A stretch of 64,000 nucleotides of DNA from Aphanomyces cochlioides (taxonomy: Eukaryota > Oomycota > Saprolegniomycetes > Saprolegniales > Verrucalvaceae): the NCBI GenBank assembly GCA_019828595.1, contig JAHQRK010000025.1:124001-188000 (forward strand). Reading direction: 5' to 3'. Of this stretch, positions 22,086-33,078 are shown in pieces. Each line of letters opens with the position of its first letter. Position 1 is the first letter of the stretch. The position numbers and the translations under genes are program-made. The notes beneath the pieces were generated by a model. The model was not told the origin of the DNA, did not search any database, and was given only the letters and a program-made list of their open reading frames with translations.

Positions 22086-22376
22086 ATTTCTGGATCTCCC
22101 GAATCAAGGGATCGCTTTCAAACCACTGAGATTGTGTTCTTCGACCAGAATTGGCGTCCTCGGGGTCTTGTTTGTAGGTTTGTATTGACAGTTTGTTGTG
22201 TACTATGCTCCTAATATCCCCGCAATATTACTTATCCGTTCGATTCTTTGCAAGGACGCCGACATAACATTGCCATTGTGGCTTATCTACATGAAAAATG
22301 ATCTCGCTGCGAATTGAACGATATTCTTCACTTAATGGAGGGCGAATTAGATTCCAATATTAGGTTTAGTCTGGGT

Positions 22377-23795
22377 TTAAAACTTTGGGGTTGCGTGAGT
22401 AAATTCTGCCCCGTATTTCTTGGCTACCTCCTTCAGTAACGCCACACAAGAAGTGTCCATCATAGTCTTTCCAGTGATGTGGTCAATTTGTTTCGTTTCC
22501 TCGGCACTGATTTGTTGAGGAACGTGTCGCCAGTGTGCGCCAAATATTTGATACCCCCAATCAAATGTTTGGTGCACACACGTCACTTAATCTAGCGTTC
22601 TCCATCGTCTCATTGGCGACGGCCACGCGCATTGCCGGCACGACAACACTGTCTACTTCAAGAGCAAGCTTTCATTTTCACTTAGTTATGCATATACTCT
22701 AGTGTAGTCTTACATTTTAGTCTAACTTGATAATCTCACTTTCCATTTCACCTCAAGATGATTTGTTGGGATGTGCGATAGCTTGAATCAATAATTACAC
22801 GTCAGGAATGGCAATATCACTTCTACCGAGATCCAATTTCAAGTGTTTGATCGAAGTTTTAGGCAAGGCTTCAAGCAGGCACTGAATGCCATTTGTGTTT
22901 TTATCTTCGTATCCAAATATCTCGAGTTCAGTCAGATTGGATCCCACAAGCCGAGAAATGAAGCGTTCGACTTCATCCGAAGAGCAAGAGGTGCATATTA
23001 GCTTCAAAGATCTCATTGCGAACGAAAATGGAGTAAAGTCCACATTTTCGAGCAAGTTAGCAGACAATATGAGTTTGTTCAATGTAGGGCAATTGAAGAA
23101 AGCTTCATAGAGCGCTTGTTTGATATCATGGGGAATTTCACCCCACTGATACATTGAGAACTCAAAAGCTCGGATGACAACGAAGCCACTTGGTAAGGTT
23201 CAAAATGTCTAATGATGTCGGTACATAAATTCTAGGAAACATTGAAAGCTCCTTGATTTGACTTGATGAAGCAACACATCTCGAATACGTTTTTCCAGTC
23301 GTTGTGCTTACCAATCACTTCAAAAAAATCGAGGTGGGGCAATCTAGCCAAAACATACTTGCAAGCACTACGACAATTGCTCTCCGAGTAAACAATGAGC
23401 CGGGTGATTCGCAATTTAGACGAGACGTCAATAAACGCCATCGCGAATGGAAGCTCATCGATATACCACTCAATTTGTGTCATAGGGCTCAAATATTTCT
23501 TGAGTCAAATTATGTCTCGCCAAGAGTTTTCCACAACGACATTTGGATACAACTTGAGAACCGCTTCATATAAATAGCGCTCTGGTGTGTCAAAAATCGA
23601 AAGGCTGAGGCGTAATATTGGCCATAAGTCGTTGTGTGAATTTGTAAAGCCCAACTTGTTGAGCTGCTCCAATCGTCGCAGGTTGGCGAAAGGTCGGAGC
23701 ACTTCGAGAAACGCAAACATATCTGCAGCGTCTGGAATCGCAAAAGCTATCTTCACGACAACGTCCACAGACAACATTGGCAAGGTCATCTTCAT
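22377..23795 (-). pseudogene. F-box-like/LRR family pseudogene, multiple lesions
   Basis: It starts MKMTLPMLSVDVVVKIAFAI (ATG 23795). The usual IWLKKYL reads IIstop (TGA at 23502-23504). The frame resumes through SPMTQIEWYIDELPF to about 23232 and shifts. Residues IKQALYEAFFNCPTLNKLIL through ALPKTSIKHLKLDLG run to about 22795. There an internal deletion fuses early LRR to IAIPDV-TAA-LLIQAIAHPN. A detached C-terminal tail, LLKEVAKKYGAEFTHATPKF, is open at 22377-22586. About 150 bp of unmatched sequence (22590-22740) separates it from the rest. Confidence 0.82.
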
Positions 23796-25560
23796 TTTCG
23801 CTGAATCGCCAGGATCTTGCTCAACTGATTGCAAAATTATTGACTCTTAGAAGGAAATTGTGGGAGCAATAAAACGCATATGGCAATGATATATAACTTA
23901 CAAGTAAATCAGTGAAGCTGCATTGACTTTGAACTCGCGATGCGTAAAGTCCTCTTCAAAGTGCCTTCTTTCGAGACAAACTACGTGTGACTGTCATAGA
24001 TAATAAATGAGATCAAGAAGCTTCTGACAACAATATTGTTAAGGGAGACTTGGCTGTGCTGTCATGTTTTGCATGGTAACTAAAGGCACCTCAAAACCCT
24101 AGCGAGCGTGTTTGCTCTGTGATTGCACTGAATAGTTTATAGGGCCTGAGTGAACAGAGAATTTTGACAAAATGTCTTAGCAAGCAGACACAGAAACACA
24201 CAAAAGCACAAGTAGATGATTTCATCTCGACTATGTAGCATAGGACTCGGCGACTTCTATTAGATTGATCGTTTAGAGGAAGGCAGAGCTATCTTTTGGA
24301 CACTTTCTCTAGGAAAAGACGTCGAATGTTAAAACCCTATAAATTGATATTGTAGGATTCAGTCCCACAAATTTTGCAGAAATGTTGTGAGCTCTTGGAA
24401 ATGTATGAAAAAGACTTGAAGGAAATTTTTTGATTTTCCTGAAAATTTGGGACAATTGTCCCACAAATGCTGTAAAACTCGATAAAATACAATGTAGCCC
24501 ACAAATTCCGGAGAATGTCTTATTAAATGACAAGTGAAGGTCTATTGTAGAATGAAGATGCAGGTCATCATCTAAAAATACAATTTCTGCCAATCAAATT
24601 CTAATCTTCGATTTACTAATGTTTCCGATATGAAATTTGAAGACTTTCAAGTCGGAAAGCAGGATCCCCTCGACATGATCGCCATATCCATAGAATTCTC
24701 ACCGTCCATGCGTTTGTTTGTTTCACAATTGTCGTCGCTATTGATATTTATAATATTTGGACGCAGACGCAAAAATGATGTTTTTGTAACACTTGAGTTT
24801 TTCATTTGCCAACCCATGGTGGGGGCTATTTGAAAATGCAATTATTATTGAGTTACAATGAGATTATGCTATTGGATCACGTCTTTCGTCATAGATCGAA
24901 TGAGAACTTGTCGTACAAATCAATGCTATCGATCTTAATGGCATGTCATGATTCACGTAAAATTTATGCAGGATTGAATTTCAAGTTGACGTACGTAAAC
25001 TTTATGAAATATTCTTAGACCATGCAGTTTTACTGCAAGCCAGAGGTTCAGTTGGTTGAACTAATTTCTCGGTATACTGGCAGGATGAAATTCCTCTTTA
25101 GTCTTGGAATTACAGCTCTGCGGGGTATTCATCTTTCTATAATCAGTCTGCAGTTACTAGGGCACTTTGGTAACTTCATGAACCGCATATGAAGTCGTAG
25201 CTCTGGTGAGAATGGATTCTGGGTCAGCATACTTGTGGAACACAATTCGTTGGTACATTCTTCTTCGAACAATACTAAATATAGTTTTGACGAAGTTGGA
25301 ATCTGACAAGCTAGATACAGAATCAGTACCGCAAAATTCGACAAACATGAGACAAAATGATGGAGAATAAACTTCACTGAATACCACATGCAATCTACAT
25401 TGTCCACTTAAGAGATGGTTGAGGAGCTACATTTGCACGCTTTTCTTTGATCCAATGGAAAAACATATATTTGATGGAATGAACGCAATATTATAACTCT
25501 GACAAATTACGATACAGTCGTTGAACGTTGATTGATATTGACTATCTTTCAGTTGGAAAT
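23796..25560. other. 1.7-kb stretch with no recognisable gene
   Basis: Only scattered ORFs under 100 codons and no family motif. The text CTAAAAATACAATTTCTGCC at about 24570 weakly resembles CTAAAAATAGGATTTCTAGCC at about 21331, suggesting old shared repeat DNA. Confidence 0.45.
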
Positions 25561-25579
25561 CAAAACTTATATTGACCTG

Positions 25580-26500
25580 ATGAAGAAACTCCGACAACAC
25601 GAGTATCTTCCGCTCTTGCCCGCTGACGTGCTTATTAGATTGTTCTGTTCCTTCGAGATGCCAAAACTGCCTTTGAGATCCTGGATGCCCTCAGTGGCTA
25701 TAACGTCTTGGGTCCGCTTGAATATCTTCGGCAGTTGGGCCAAAAGTACAATCACTCGCTGTTGTGGCCATCTTTGAATTTATGCCAAGCCATTCTTCAT
25801 GCACGAAACTTGTCTGCGTTAGAAGCTATTGCACAACTCTACTTGTCAATTGTGGTGCATGATGACTTCTTGGCTCAAATTACATATTGATTCGACGGCT
25901 CAAGTGGCATTGCATGTGGACGATTTACCGCAATTCGAGAAATCATGGAACGATTGGGTTCATTTCAGAATTGCGCGTTTTACAGCAAATACCTGTTCTA
26001 CGACGCTCATTAACTTCCTTCCAAATCTGCGTTACCTCAAGGCACTCTCTGTCACTACCGACAGCTACTTGCAAGAAGTTCTTGAATTCGCGGCAAATCA
26101 CTCGCAACTGGTGGAGCTCCAAGTTTTTCGATCGCACAGTGTTAACATTACTGGTCGACAGCTAGAGTGCGTCTTCGAATGGTTCAAAAGTCAGCCTGTG
26201 CGCGTCTTTGGATTCTCCCATTGGAACTGGGGCGGGGTTGAAATTGCAATGAAACAAGAATTTTTCAAAACAATATTGACATGCCCCACAATGGACAGGC
26301 TTCATATTGCTTCGACAGAGTATCATCACATTGACGTGTCCAATTTAGTGTTTTCGATGAGATCGCTCGTTATCGAGAGATGTTATCTTCCCACGGGCAT
26401 TTCTCAAGCTTTTGCAAAGTGTTTGGAAATCTCTAATATTTCAGATCTGACCATGAATTCAAGTTTCGGTATTGTGTACATTTTGGATGCTTTGCCACCG
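25580..26500 (+). pseudogene. F-box-like/LRR family pseudogene, N-terminal two thirds
   Basis: It begins MKKLRQHEYLPLLPADVLIR (ATG 25580). A shift near 25640 moves FEILDALSGYNVLGPLEYL into another frame, and a further shift near 25865 separates VVHDDF from SWLKLHIDSTAQ. The frame is then open through FAANHSQLVELQVF, FEWFKSQPVRVFGFSHWNW, TCPTMDRLHI, VFSMRSLVIE and YILDALPP. At about 26500 it ends abruptly where the C-terminal third of a paralogue begins on the opposite strand. Confidence 0.82.
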
Positions 26501-26502
26501 GC

Positions 26503-26812
26503 TGAAGTTTTTCGATACAGGTTGAACTTTACCTTCGTCATTTGCACCGGTCGATTGGGGTCAGTGGCACATTCCAGTAATTTTCGTTTTTCTCCATTGC
26601 TGATATTGTTGCTCGACAGGTCCAATTCACGAATAGTTTTATTCTTCAGAATGGCTGCTGCAAAAACTTCGGTGTATTCAGAAGTAAATTTGCAACAAGT
26701 GAAACCAAACGTCTCCAAACGACACTTTTGGATAAACGGGGCCAAATACTTTAAATGCAACTCGCTTGAATGCACATAACCAGTTGACATTTTAAATCTC
26801 TTGATTGAAGTG
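26503..26812 (-). pseudogene. C-terminal third of the same subfamily, inverted
   Basis: The minus frame reads TSIKRFKMSTGYVHSSELHL, IQKCRLETFGFTCCKF, AAILKNKTIRELDLSSNNIS and DPNRPVQMTKVKF. This is exactly the part the adjoining plus-strand copy lacks after LDALP. Upstream on the minus strand (26815-26980) lies the conserved family upstream block including GATTGAGGGTCAAA (26963-26976). It is therefore either an in-place inversion or a minus-strand gene whose N-terminus was deleted and whose end met the plus-strand copy. Confidence 0.75.
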
Positions 26813-26980
26813 TCACATCCAAGTTCTCTAAAATCTCTAAAATTTGTAACATGATAGAATTTCGTTTTGACGGGTTGTACCAAGCTGGTCGATGTGTCGA
26901 GTGATGGTCGAACGGTGGTAAAGAAATATTTGAAGATTGAATATCCGCCCCAAACGTGCAGTGATTGAGGGTCAAAGGCG

Positions 26981-27599
26981 TGATATTCTTGTTGGATAGC
27001 AGAGGTAGAACATGGCAGACAGGAATGCTCATTTCCTTTGGTGGGCCGATTTACAAGTGAGAAAATATAGCTCAACACAAGTGGAACCCATAACATTATA
27101 CACATTATGGCAAGAGAATATACAACTCCCACTCAATGTCATGTTGCGAGTGAATATTGGTCATGAGTTTGACCGTTTCTGCTTCAAATATCCAACTGAA
27201 CAAAATGCACAAGAGAGAGAGAGAGAGGCTCCACATCGGTGAGGAATCGAAGTTCTCCCAGGAACTCAAAATGATTTATTTTACCATTCTCAACGAAACG
27301 AGCAATTTCGACGAATATTTCAATTGACCGTCTTGTTTTGCAACTCGAGATATGTCACTACATGCGAATAGGGAACAAGACAACATAGGCCGAGAGTTTA
27401 AAAATATGATGTGACAGCTATGCACATTGATTTATGTATAACGCTGCATTTCTAAAGAAGCTCGATGTGCGATTTGTGAAAAGCTCCAATAGATTCTCTT
27501 TAGGTTATCAGTATCGATGCGGCCTCAAACTCAGAGGTCTTAGAGTATCGTTTCTCTCGAATGGGATTGTGGAATTGGTAATGATTTCAATGACTTTCC
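26981..27599. other. Intergenic, no gene seen
   Basis: It contains a short GA microsatellite near 27212-27228. No ORF with motifs. Confidence 0.45.
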
Positions 27600-28012
27600 G
27601 CAATGTCTAGATTGAGAAAGCTGAAGTTTGCCATTGCAAGCTGTTGTAACGACTCGGCCGTTGAAGTATCAATCCAGAAAAGAGGTGGTTTCCATTTATT
27701 ATGTTTCGTTTTCAATTGTTGATTGAAATGTGCAAAACTTTGAATTAATATCGCAAGTCATGAATGACCATACTCGAGATACTACAGTAGTACTGTAAAT
27801 CTCGAAGGATATATGTGATATTGTGGCCAACGTTAAATTCTAAGGATAGACGAATAATTTTGGATCCTTGCATCGGCTTGATACATGTACGGCTGTGTCA
27901 GAACTCATGGCAACCTACCGGTAACAGCATCTTGAATGGCAAATACGATGTTAACTATAATTTCGATTGATAGAACGGAGTAGGGTCGCTCCAACCATCT
28001 AGACCTCTTCAT
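27600..28012 (-). pseudogene. F-box-like/LRR relic, N-terminus and C-terminus only
   Basis: On the minus strand an N-terminal piece (MKRSRWLERPYSVLSIEIIV, then NIVFAIQDA, ATG at 28012) is followed 150-250 bp later by a degenerate tail. That tail can be read, allowing stops, as LRY-LIQSFAHFNQQL and STAESLQQLAMANF. The middle is gone. Sequence about 300 bp upstream (28311-28370) resembles the regions upstream of the 29.2 and 32.1 kb paralogues. Confidence 0.55.
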
Positions 28013-29241
28013 TTTGCTGGGTGAGCATTCATGGCTGCGTTGGCGTCTCTGGAATCTTACGTAGCCCACAAGTGTGACCCTATTGGTCAATGACCAAGTT
28101 CTTCAGCCTCGATTGACGTCATATAATTGTGCAAGATTAGACAAACTCAATGTCACAAACGCAATGAAAGAGCCCACTGAGAATTGGTAATATCCTTCGT
28201 TCTTTCTACTAAGCTTATCCCTGTTCCTTAGGATGATTCCAAGCTTGCTCGAGTATCAATGTTCATGATTAACACTGAACAAGGAAATCCTCGACGTACT
28301 TTCTTAATGTCAGCCAATGGAAGGACGTTATTTTTCTAATGGACCAATCAAAACGCAAGCAAGACTTTGCTTTTGTTCGATTTGTTCTTTTGTACATGAT
28401 GCTCATTTCCGAGGCGAATCTTATGCTAAGTTAAGCCAGTACGGTTGAGTTTCCAAGCAGTTGATTTTGTGCTGACCATCATAGCACTTCGGTTTTATTG
28501 TCGCTTTCATGGAACTGATGAGCCTGGATGTTAATGAAGGTTACAGAAGTTGACGAAGTGGAACTGGACATACGGTAGATCTCCATTGCATAGTCAATAA
28601 TATTGTGACGGTGTTTATCGATAATGGAATCTCACTCTAGGGCTACTTTACCTTCTTAGATTGTGCAAAACAACCTATCAGTCATCGAACACATGATTGC
28701 AAAGCGCTGATGCGTTGTTCATGCTCATTTAGACAATATCCTCCTACTATTCAAAAAATGAAAGTGAAAACTACTTCTGCTTATACATCATTGTTAAGTT
28801 TATCAAGCGAGGTATTTCCTCACTGGAAACTTGAATTGATCGATTCTTACGACGTCGCAATAAGTCGCTCATGTTGGGAACCTTGTTAAAACATTAGTGC
28901 GTTCGGATTGGTTCATTTCAAAAATAATGATCTCTCATTGGATATCCAGAAGAAAGTACGGACTGCAATGTTGACATGCAATGGACGCTCGACGGGTTGA
29001 AACCTCAAGAAAACAACCAAAACGCAGTAAACCATCGAAAACTGCGTCAATGGCAAGGCGATGCAAGATGCAATTCACCAGTTACTACACACACCCGCAA
29101 AAGAATGATTCCATATATTGATTCCGTCAAGTTCGTCCATTGCAATGGTCCAATCAAGACATGCGTTGGGTGGACGACCATGAAAGTGATGTCGTTCCAA
29201 CGACAACCATGTTTGACTATCCTATTTGTTAATTTACTAAA
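28013..29241. other. Upstream sequence of 29.2 kb copy; no gene
   Basis: From about 28885 it is part of the left inverted-repeat arm. The remainder has no recognisable gene. Confidence 0.5.
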
Positions 29242-29636
29242 ATGAAGAAACCAAGAACGACAAGGTTGACCAGTCCATTACTTTCCCTCGACATTGTCCT
29301 CAACATTGCATTTGCGATTCCAGATGCTGGGGATCTCTTTGCATTTCTATCGGCACTTCGTCCATTCAACCTCTTGAGAATTTGTATCAGTTGAGTTTGA
29401 CACACAAACTCTCAGATTTGTGGCCATCGTTGCGATTGACATCTTCTATCATGTCGTCGCCACAGCGCGCTTCCCACGAGGCTATCGCAAAGTACTACTC
29501 GACTGTTATTGTGGACGATGACGTGGACTTGGCATGGCTCAAGACATATCTGGATCCAAGGGTTCAAATTGAACTTGTCATCACGAACTCTGCTGAAGTA
29601 TCAAAGTATTGGAAGATTGGGCAGATCTCTGCGTTA

Positions 29637-29738
29637 CAGGTATCAATATTCATTTTCTCTGAGACCTGGTAAATTTTATATGGGCACACACAGGTAGCAC
29701 ATACAGGTATCAATCATTCATTTTCTCTGAGACCTGGT
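29637..29738 (+). repeat. Direct repeat next to the MITE
   Basis: ACAGGTATCAAT followed by ATTCATTTTCTCTGAGACCTGG-like text occurs at about 29636 and about 29704, one base different. The copies flank ~33 bp that includes a TATGGGCAC piece like the MITE end. This looks like a repair or excision scar. Confidence 0.6.
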
Positions 29739-30068
29739 GTATGGGCACAGTTCCGAGCCACTTTTTGACACATCAATAAACAGGCAACTATTTATACATT
29801 TTCAAAAACGTCATCAAAAATGTAGATCCGCTAGCCAATGGTCTTGCTTGAATTCGATATATTTTTTTGAGGAAACAGAAAGAATTCATTATTTCAAATG
29901 ATTTGCTGAAAACAAATACGAGCCACCTTATCCGTATACGGATAAAGATATTCACAACTCAACGATATCGGATAATTCCTCTTTACATTGTTTTTATTGG
30001 CGTAAATATTTTAATTTAGCCAATCAAGTTGTGGCTCGAAACTGTGCCTGGCTCGGAACCGTGCCCAT
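29739..30068. mobile_element. MITE with GGGCAC.GTTCCGAGCCA termini
   Basis: TGTATGGGCACAGTTCCGAG on the left (29739 onward) is matched in inverse on the right by CTCGGAACCGTGCCCATACG (ending about 30068), with a second partial repeat GTGGCTCGAAACTGTGCC just inside. The ~330-bp interior is AT-rich and non-coding. It interrupts a family pseudogene. The superfamily cannot be assigned. A target-site duplication was not clear. Confidence 0.65.
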
Positions 30069-31089
30069 ACGTAGATCGCAGAATCAGATTGCGCACTCAG
30101 AGTTGGTAGGGAAAGACATCTTGGATAGCATTTTTGCATTTGCAACCAAGAGTACCCAGCTCAGAAAGCTTCGAGTCTTCTTGGACTTCCACGCAATAAC
30201 AACTTCCAACCTAGGCAACATCATCGAATGGTTTCATCGGCAGCCAGTTCAAGTGCTTGAATTGACGGGTGGATGCTGGCGAGCTGTCGACAATGCAATG
30301 AAACACAGATTCTACCAGACCATATTCAATTGTACTACACTGGATAAACTCAAGCTGGACTATATTGATCTATGGTTCTTGAAATTCGTCTCTTTCACAT
30401 TATCAGCAAGGTCACTGCAGTGTTCACGTTTGACATGGATTCTGAAATGGCACGAACATTATCCAGAAGGTTACAAGGCTCTCGAGTCAAGCATTTAACT
30501 ATGGGATTTTACAGTGACAATAGCGTTGATGGTCTCAGATGTTTACTGCAAGATTTGGATCGAACTTCAATAGAGTACTTGGAGTTTTCTTGGTTCTCAC
30601 TCGATGTCGAGGCTTGGTACGAATTGGTGCCACTGATTGCGAACTGCCCGCTGAAAATATTGACACTCAACGCCGCGCGGTTTGACTCTAAATTCTTGTC
30701 AATGTTTGCAAAGGCCATTCAAAACAACCATACAATGTACGAATTGGATCTCTCCACCACATGCATTGCCATTAACGACTTGCAGCTCTTGATTCAAGGT
30801 TTTACCCACTCCAGTCGGCGGTTGGCAACGAAACGTATCAAATTGTTACAATCAATTCATGCACTTGATACGCTGACAGTGCACTCGCTAAAGCTGCTTG
30901 CGGCGACATGCGGTGGCGAATTTGCATTTCAATATGTCATCCACTAGTAATTGTCTTTGTTCATAAATGCACATAATGACCCCTGAGTCCATTTGCATAC
31001 GTCTTTTGTGATTTGCAACTATCAACACAAAATACATTCGTGGGTAAGATATTCCGAGAAACACTACGAAAATTGTCGTAGCTTGTCGA

Positions 31090-32113
31090 TCAAAAACTTT
31101 CTCTCTGTTGAATTAGGCACTTAATCTGGGTCGTTTCTGCTTGCTGCCAAGTTGGCGTTTTGGGGTTCGAAGTTTGACGCAAACCTTGTAGCAAACACGT
31201 GAAGCCCTCGATAATGTCAAACCCGTACAATCTTAATGAAAGATGCTGGACCTTGGAGCCTTGCAATCTTTGTGATAACGATCGAAATATTTCATATTGC
31301 AAGCCAATTAAGCGTTGCTCCAACGATCGCACGGATATTGTGACAGGGATACATTTCAAGAACGTCTGATCCGTGCAGTCCAAACTCATTACATTCAGCG
31401 TTTGGCAAATGAATATGGCGCTGTAAAAGTTATGTTTCAACTCAATGTCAATTGCCATCCAATATCCACCCGAAACTTAAACTCTTCTACTGGCTACCGT
31501 TGAACCCATGCGATAATGCTGACCAGGTCGAAAGTGTTAATCGCTTGGCCGTCGAATGTAACTTGGAGTATTATCAAATCTGAGCTCTTCGCTGCAGATA
31601 TTGAATCCAGGGGATCAACCATGTATTTGGAATGTTACACCAACTCTGTGGCATTCCATGTATCGACAGTGCATAGACTCGCATTTTATTATGTCATGGA
31701 TAATTTCTGAATGATGCCTGAAATGCGCAGCTATACCCCATCTTCCAATACTTTGATACTTCAGCAGAGTTCGTGATGACAAGTTCAATTTGAACCCTTG
31801 GATCCAGATATGTCTTGAGCCATGCCAAGTCCACGTCATCGTCCACAATAACAGTCGAGTAGTACTTTGCGATAGCCTCGTGGGAAGCGCGCTGTGGCGA
31901 CGACATGATAGAAGATGTCAATCGCAACGATGGCCACAAATCTGAGTTTGTGTGTCAAACTCAACTGATACAAATTCTCAAGAGGTTGAATGGACGAAGT
32001 GCCGATAGAAATGCAAAGAGATCCCCAGCATCTGGAATCGCAAATGCAATGTTGAGGACAATGTCGAGGGAAAGTAATGGACTGGTCAACCTTGTCGTTC
32101 TTGGTTTCTTCAT
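31090..32113 (-). pseudogene. F-box-like/LRR family pseudogene, partner of inverted duplication
   Basis: It starts MKKPRTTRLTSPLLSLDIVL (ATG 32113) and shares with the 29.2 kb copy the deletion before PLENLYQL. DLAWLKTYLDPRVQIEL is preserved, then the frame decays. A related middle is readable as SAAKSSDLIILQVTFDGQAI and SIIAWVQR-stop (about 31500-31640). The end frame 31090-31458 has FICQTLNVMSLD, LSQRLQGSKVQHLSLRLYGF and CLLQGLRQTS. The terminal LRRs and basic tail are missing. Confidence 0.8.
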
Positions 32114-32455
32114 TTTAGTAAATTAACAAATAGGATAGTCAAACATGGTTGTCGTTGGAACGACATCACTTTCATGGTCGTCCACCCAACGCATGTCTTG
32201 ATTGGACCATTGCAATGGACGAACTTGACGGAATCAATATATGGAATCATTCTTTTGTGGGGGGTGTAGAAACTTATGGATTGAATCTTGCATAGCCCTG
32301 ATATTGACTCAGTTTTTAATAGTTACTATGTTTTTTGCTTTGTTGAGGTTTCATAATGTTGACCGTCCAAAATTCAATCTGTACTTTCTTCAATTTATCC
32401 AATGAGAGGTCGTCATTTTGGAAATGAACCAATCCGAACGCAAGGATGTTTTGAC

Positions 32456-33078
32456 AAAGTTCCCCCTTAATCGTCATTTTTCAACTTCGCTGGATGCCTT
32501 CTAATTCGTCAAAAGAGTTGGAAATAAAATTCCTCTTCACTTTGCTGGCACCCGCTATCCCACCTTGATGCTATTAAAAAATTGCTTAAAATCTTGGCTG
32601 AAAGATCGATTTTGTTGATCTATCTTTCCGCTTTGACCACCCTGTGCTGTTTGTTGGCCAGGATTTCAAGCTTTACACTTGATAACTTTGACGCAATATA
32701 TGTGTCGTGCATACAAGAAGGTCATAGAAACTCTGAGTTGGCACGGCCACGTCAAATCCACAGCAGAAGTGATCTGTCCTGTCGTCACCAAATGCCACGT
32801 TGTGGTTACGAGTGTGTTAATGTCATGATGACAATTAATTTAGATTTACAATCCATCAAGAGTTCATCGACAGATTCTAAGCTCCTATAGTGAGTATAGC
32901 ACTTGACATCGTTAACGTTAGCAAGAGTCTTACCCAAATGTTTTCAATTTTTAAGGCTGGAGGATGAGCGTGCTTTGAGAAAAGTAGTTATTTGATCATT
33001 CATCGGTCAATGAGCCGTAAGAAGGAAGACGTTCCCAAAATTGGCGATTACAAAACGACTTCCTCAAATCCAATCATT
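32456..33078. other. Intergenic, no gene seen
   Basis: Short ORFs only. It separates a dead copy from the downstream end of the intact minus-strand gene. Confidence 0.5.

Larger units (their letters stand above)
29242..30947 (+). pseudogene. F-box-like/LRR family pseudogene interrupted by a MITE
   Basis: It starts MKKPRTTRLTSPLLSLDIVL (ATG 29242). A deletion at about 29367 after LRPFN removes the VLG segment and shifts frame to PLENLYQLSLTHKLSDLWPS. The frame breaks at EDWADLCVTG near 29630. A MITE occupies 29739-30068. The gene resumes at FATKSTQLRKLRVF, IEWFHRQPVQVLEL and FNCTTLDKLKL, shifts near 30430, and continues open to TKRIKLLQ and GGEFAFQYVIH (stop 30945-30947). It is clearly dead, but every section is present. 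Confidence 0.85.
28885..32455. repeat. Inverted duplication, arms 28885-29623 and 31742-32455
   Basis: The left arm (upstream region plus F-box-like N-terminus, plus strand) is mirrored by the right arm. From about 29100 to 29623 the arms are nearly identical; I saw a 2-nt indel (CACAAACTCTCAG against CACAAACTCAG). From 28885 to about 29090 they agree only at roughly 70%. Both arms share the same small deletion before PLENLYQL. The ~2.1-kb centre holds the C-terminal parts of the two convergent paralogues, which are not alike at this level. Confidence 0.8.

Noticed and set aside
27212..27228. GA microsatellite
   Set aside because: Short and common; no further signal.
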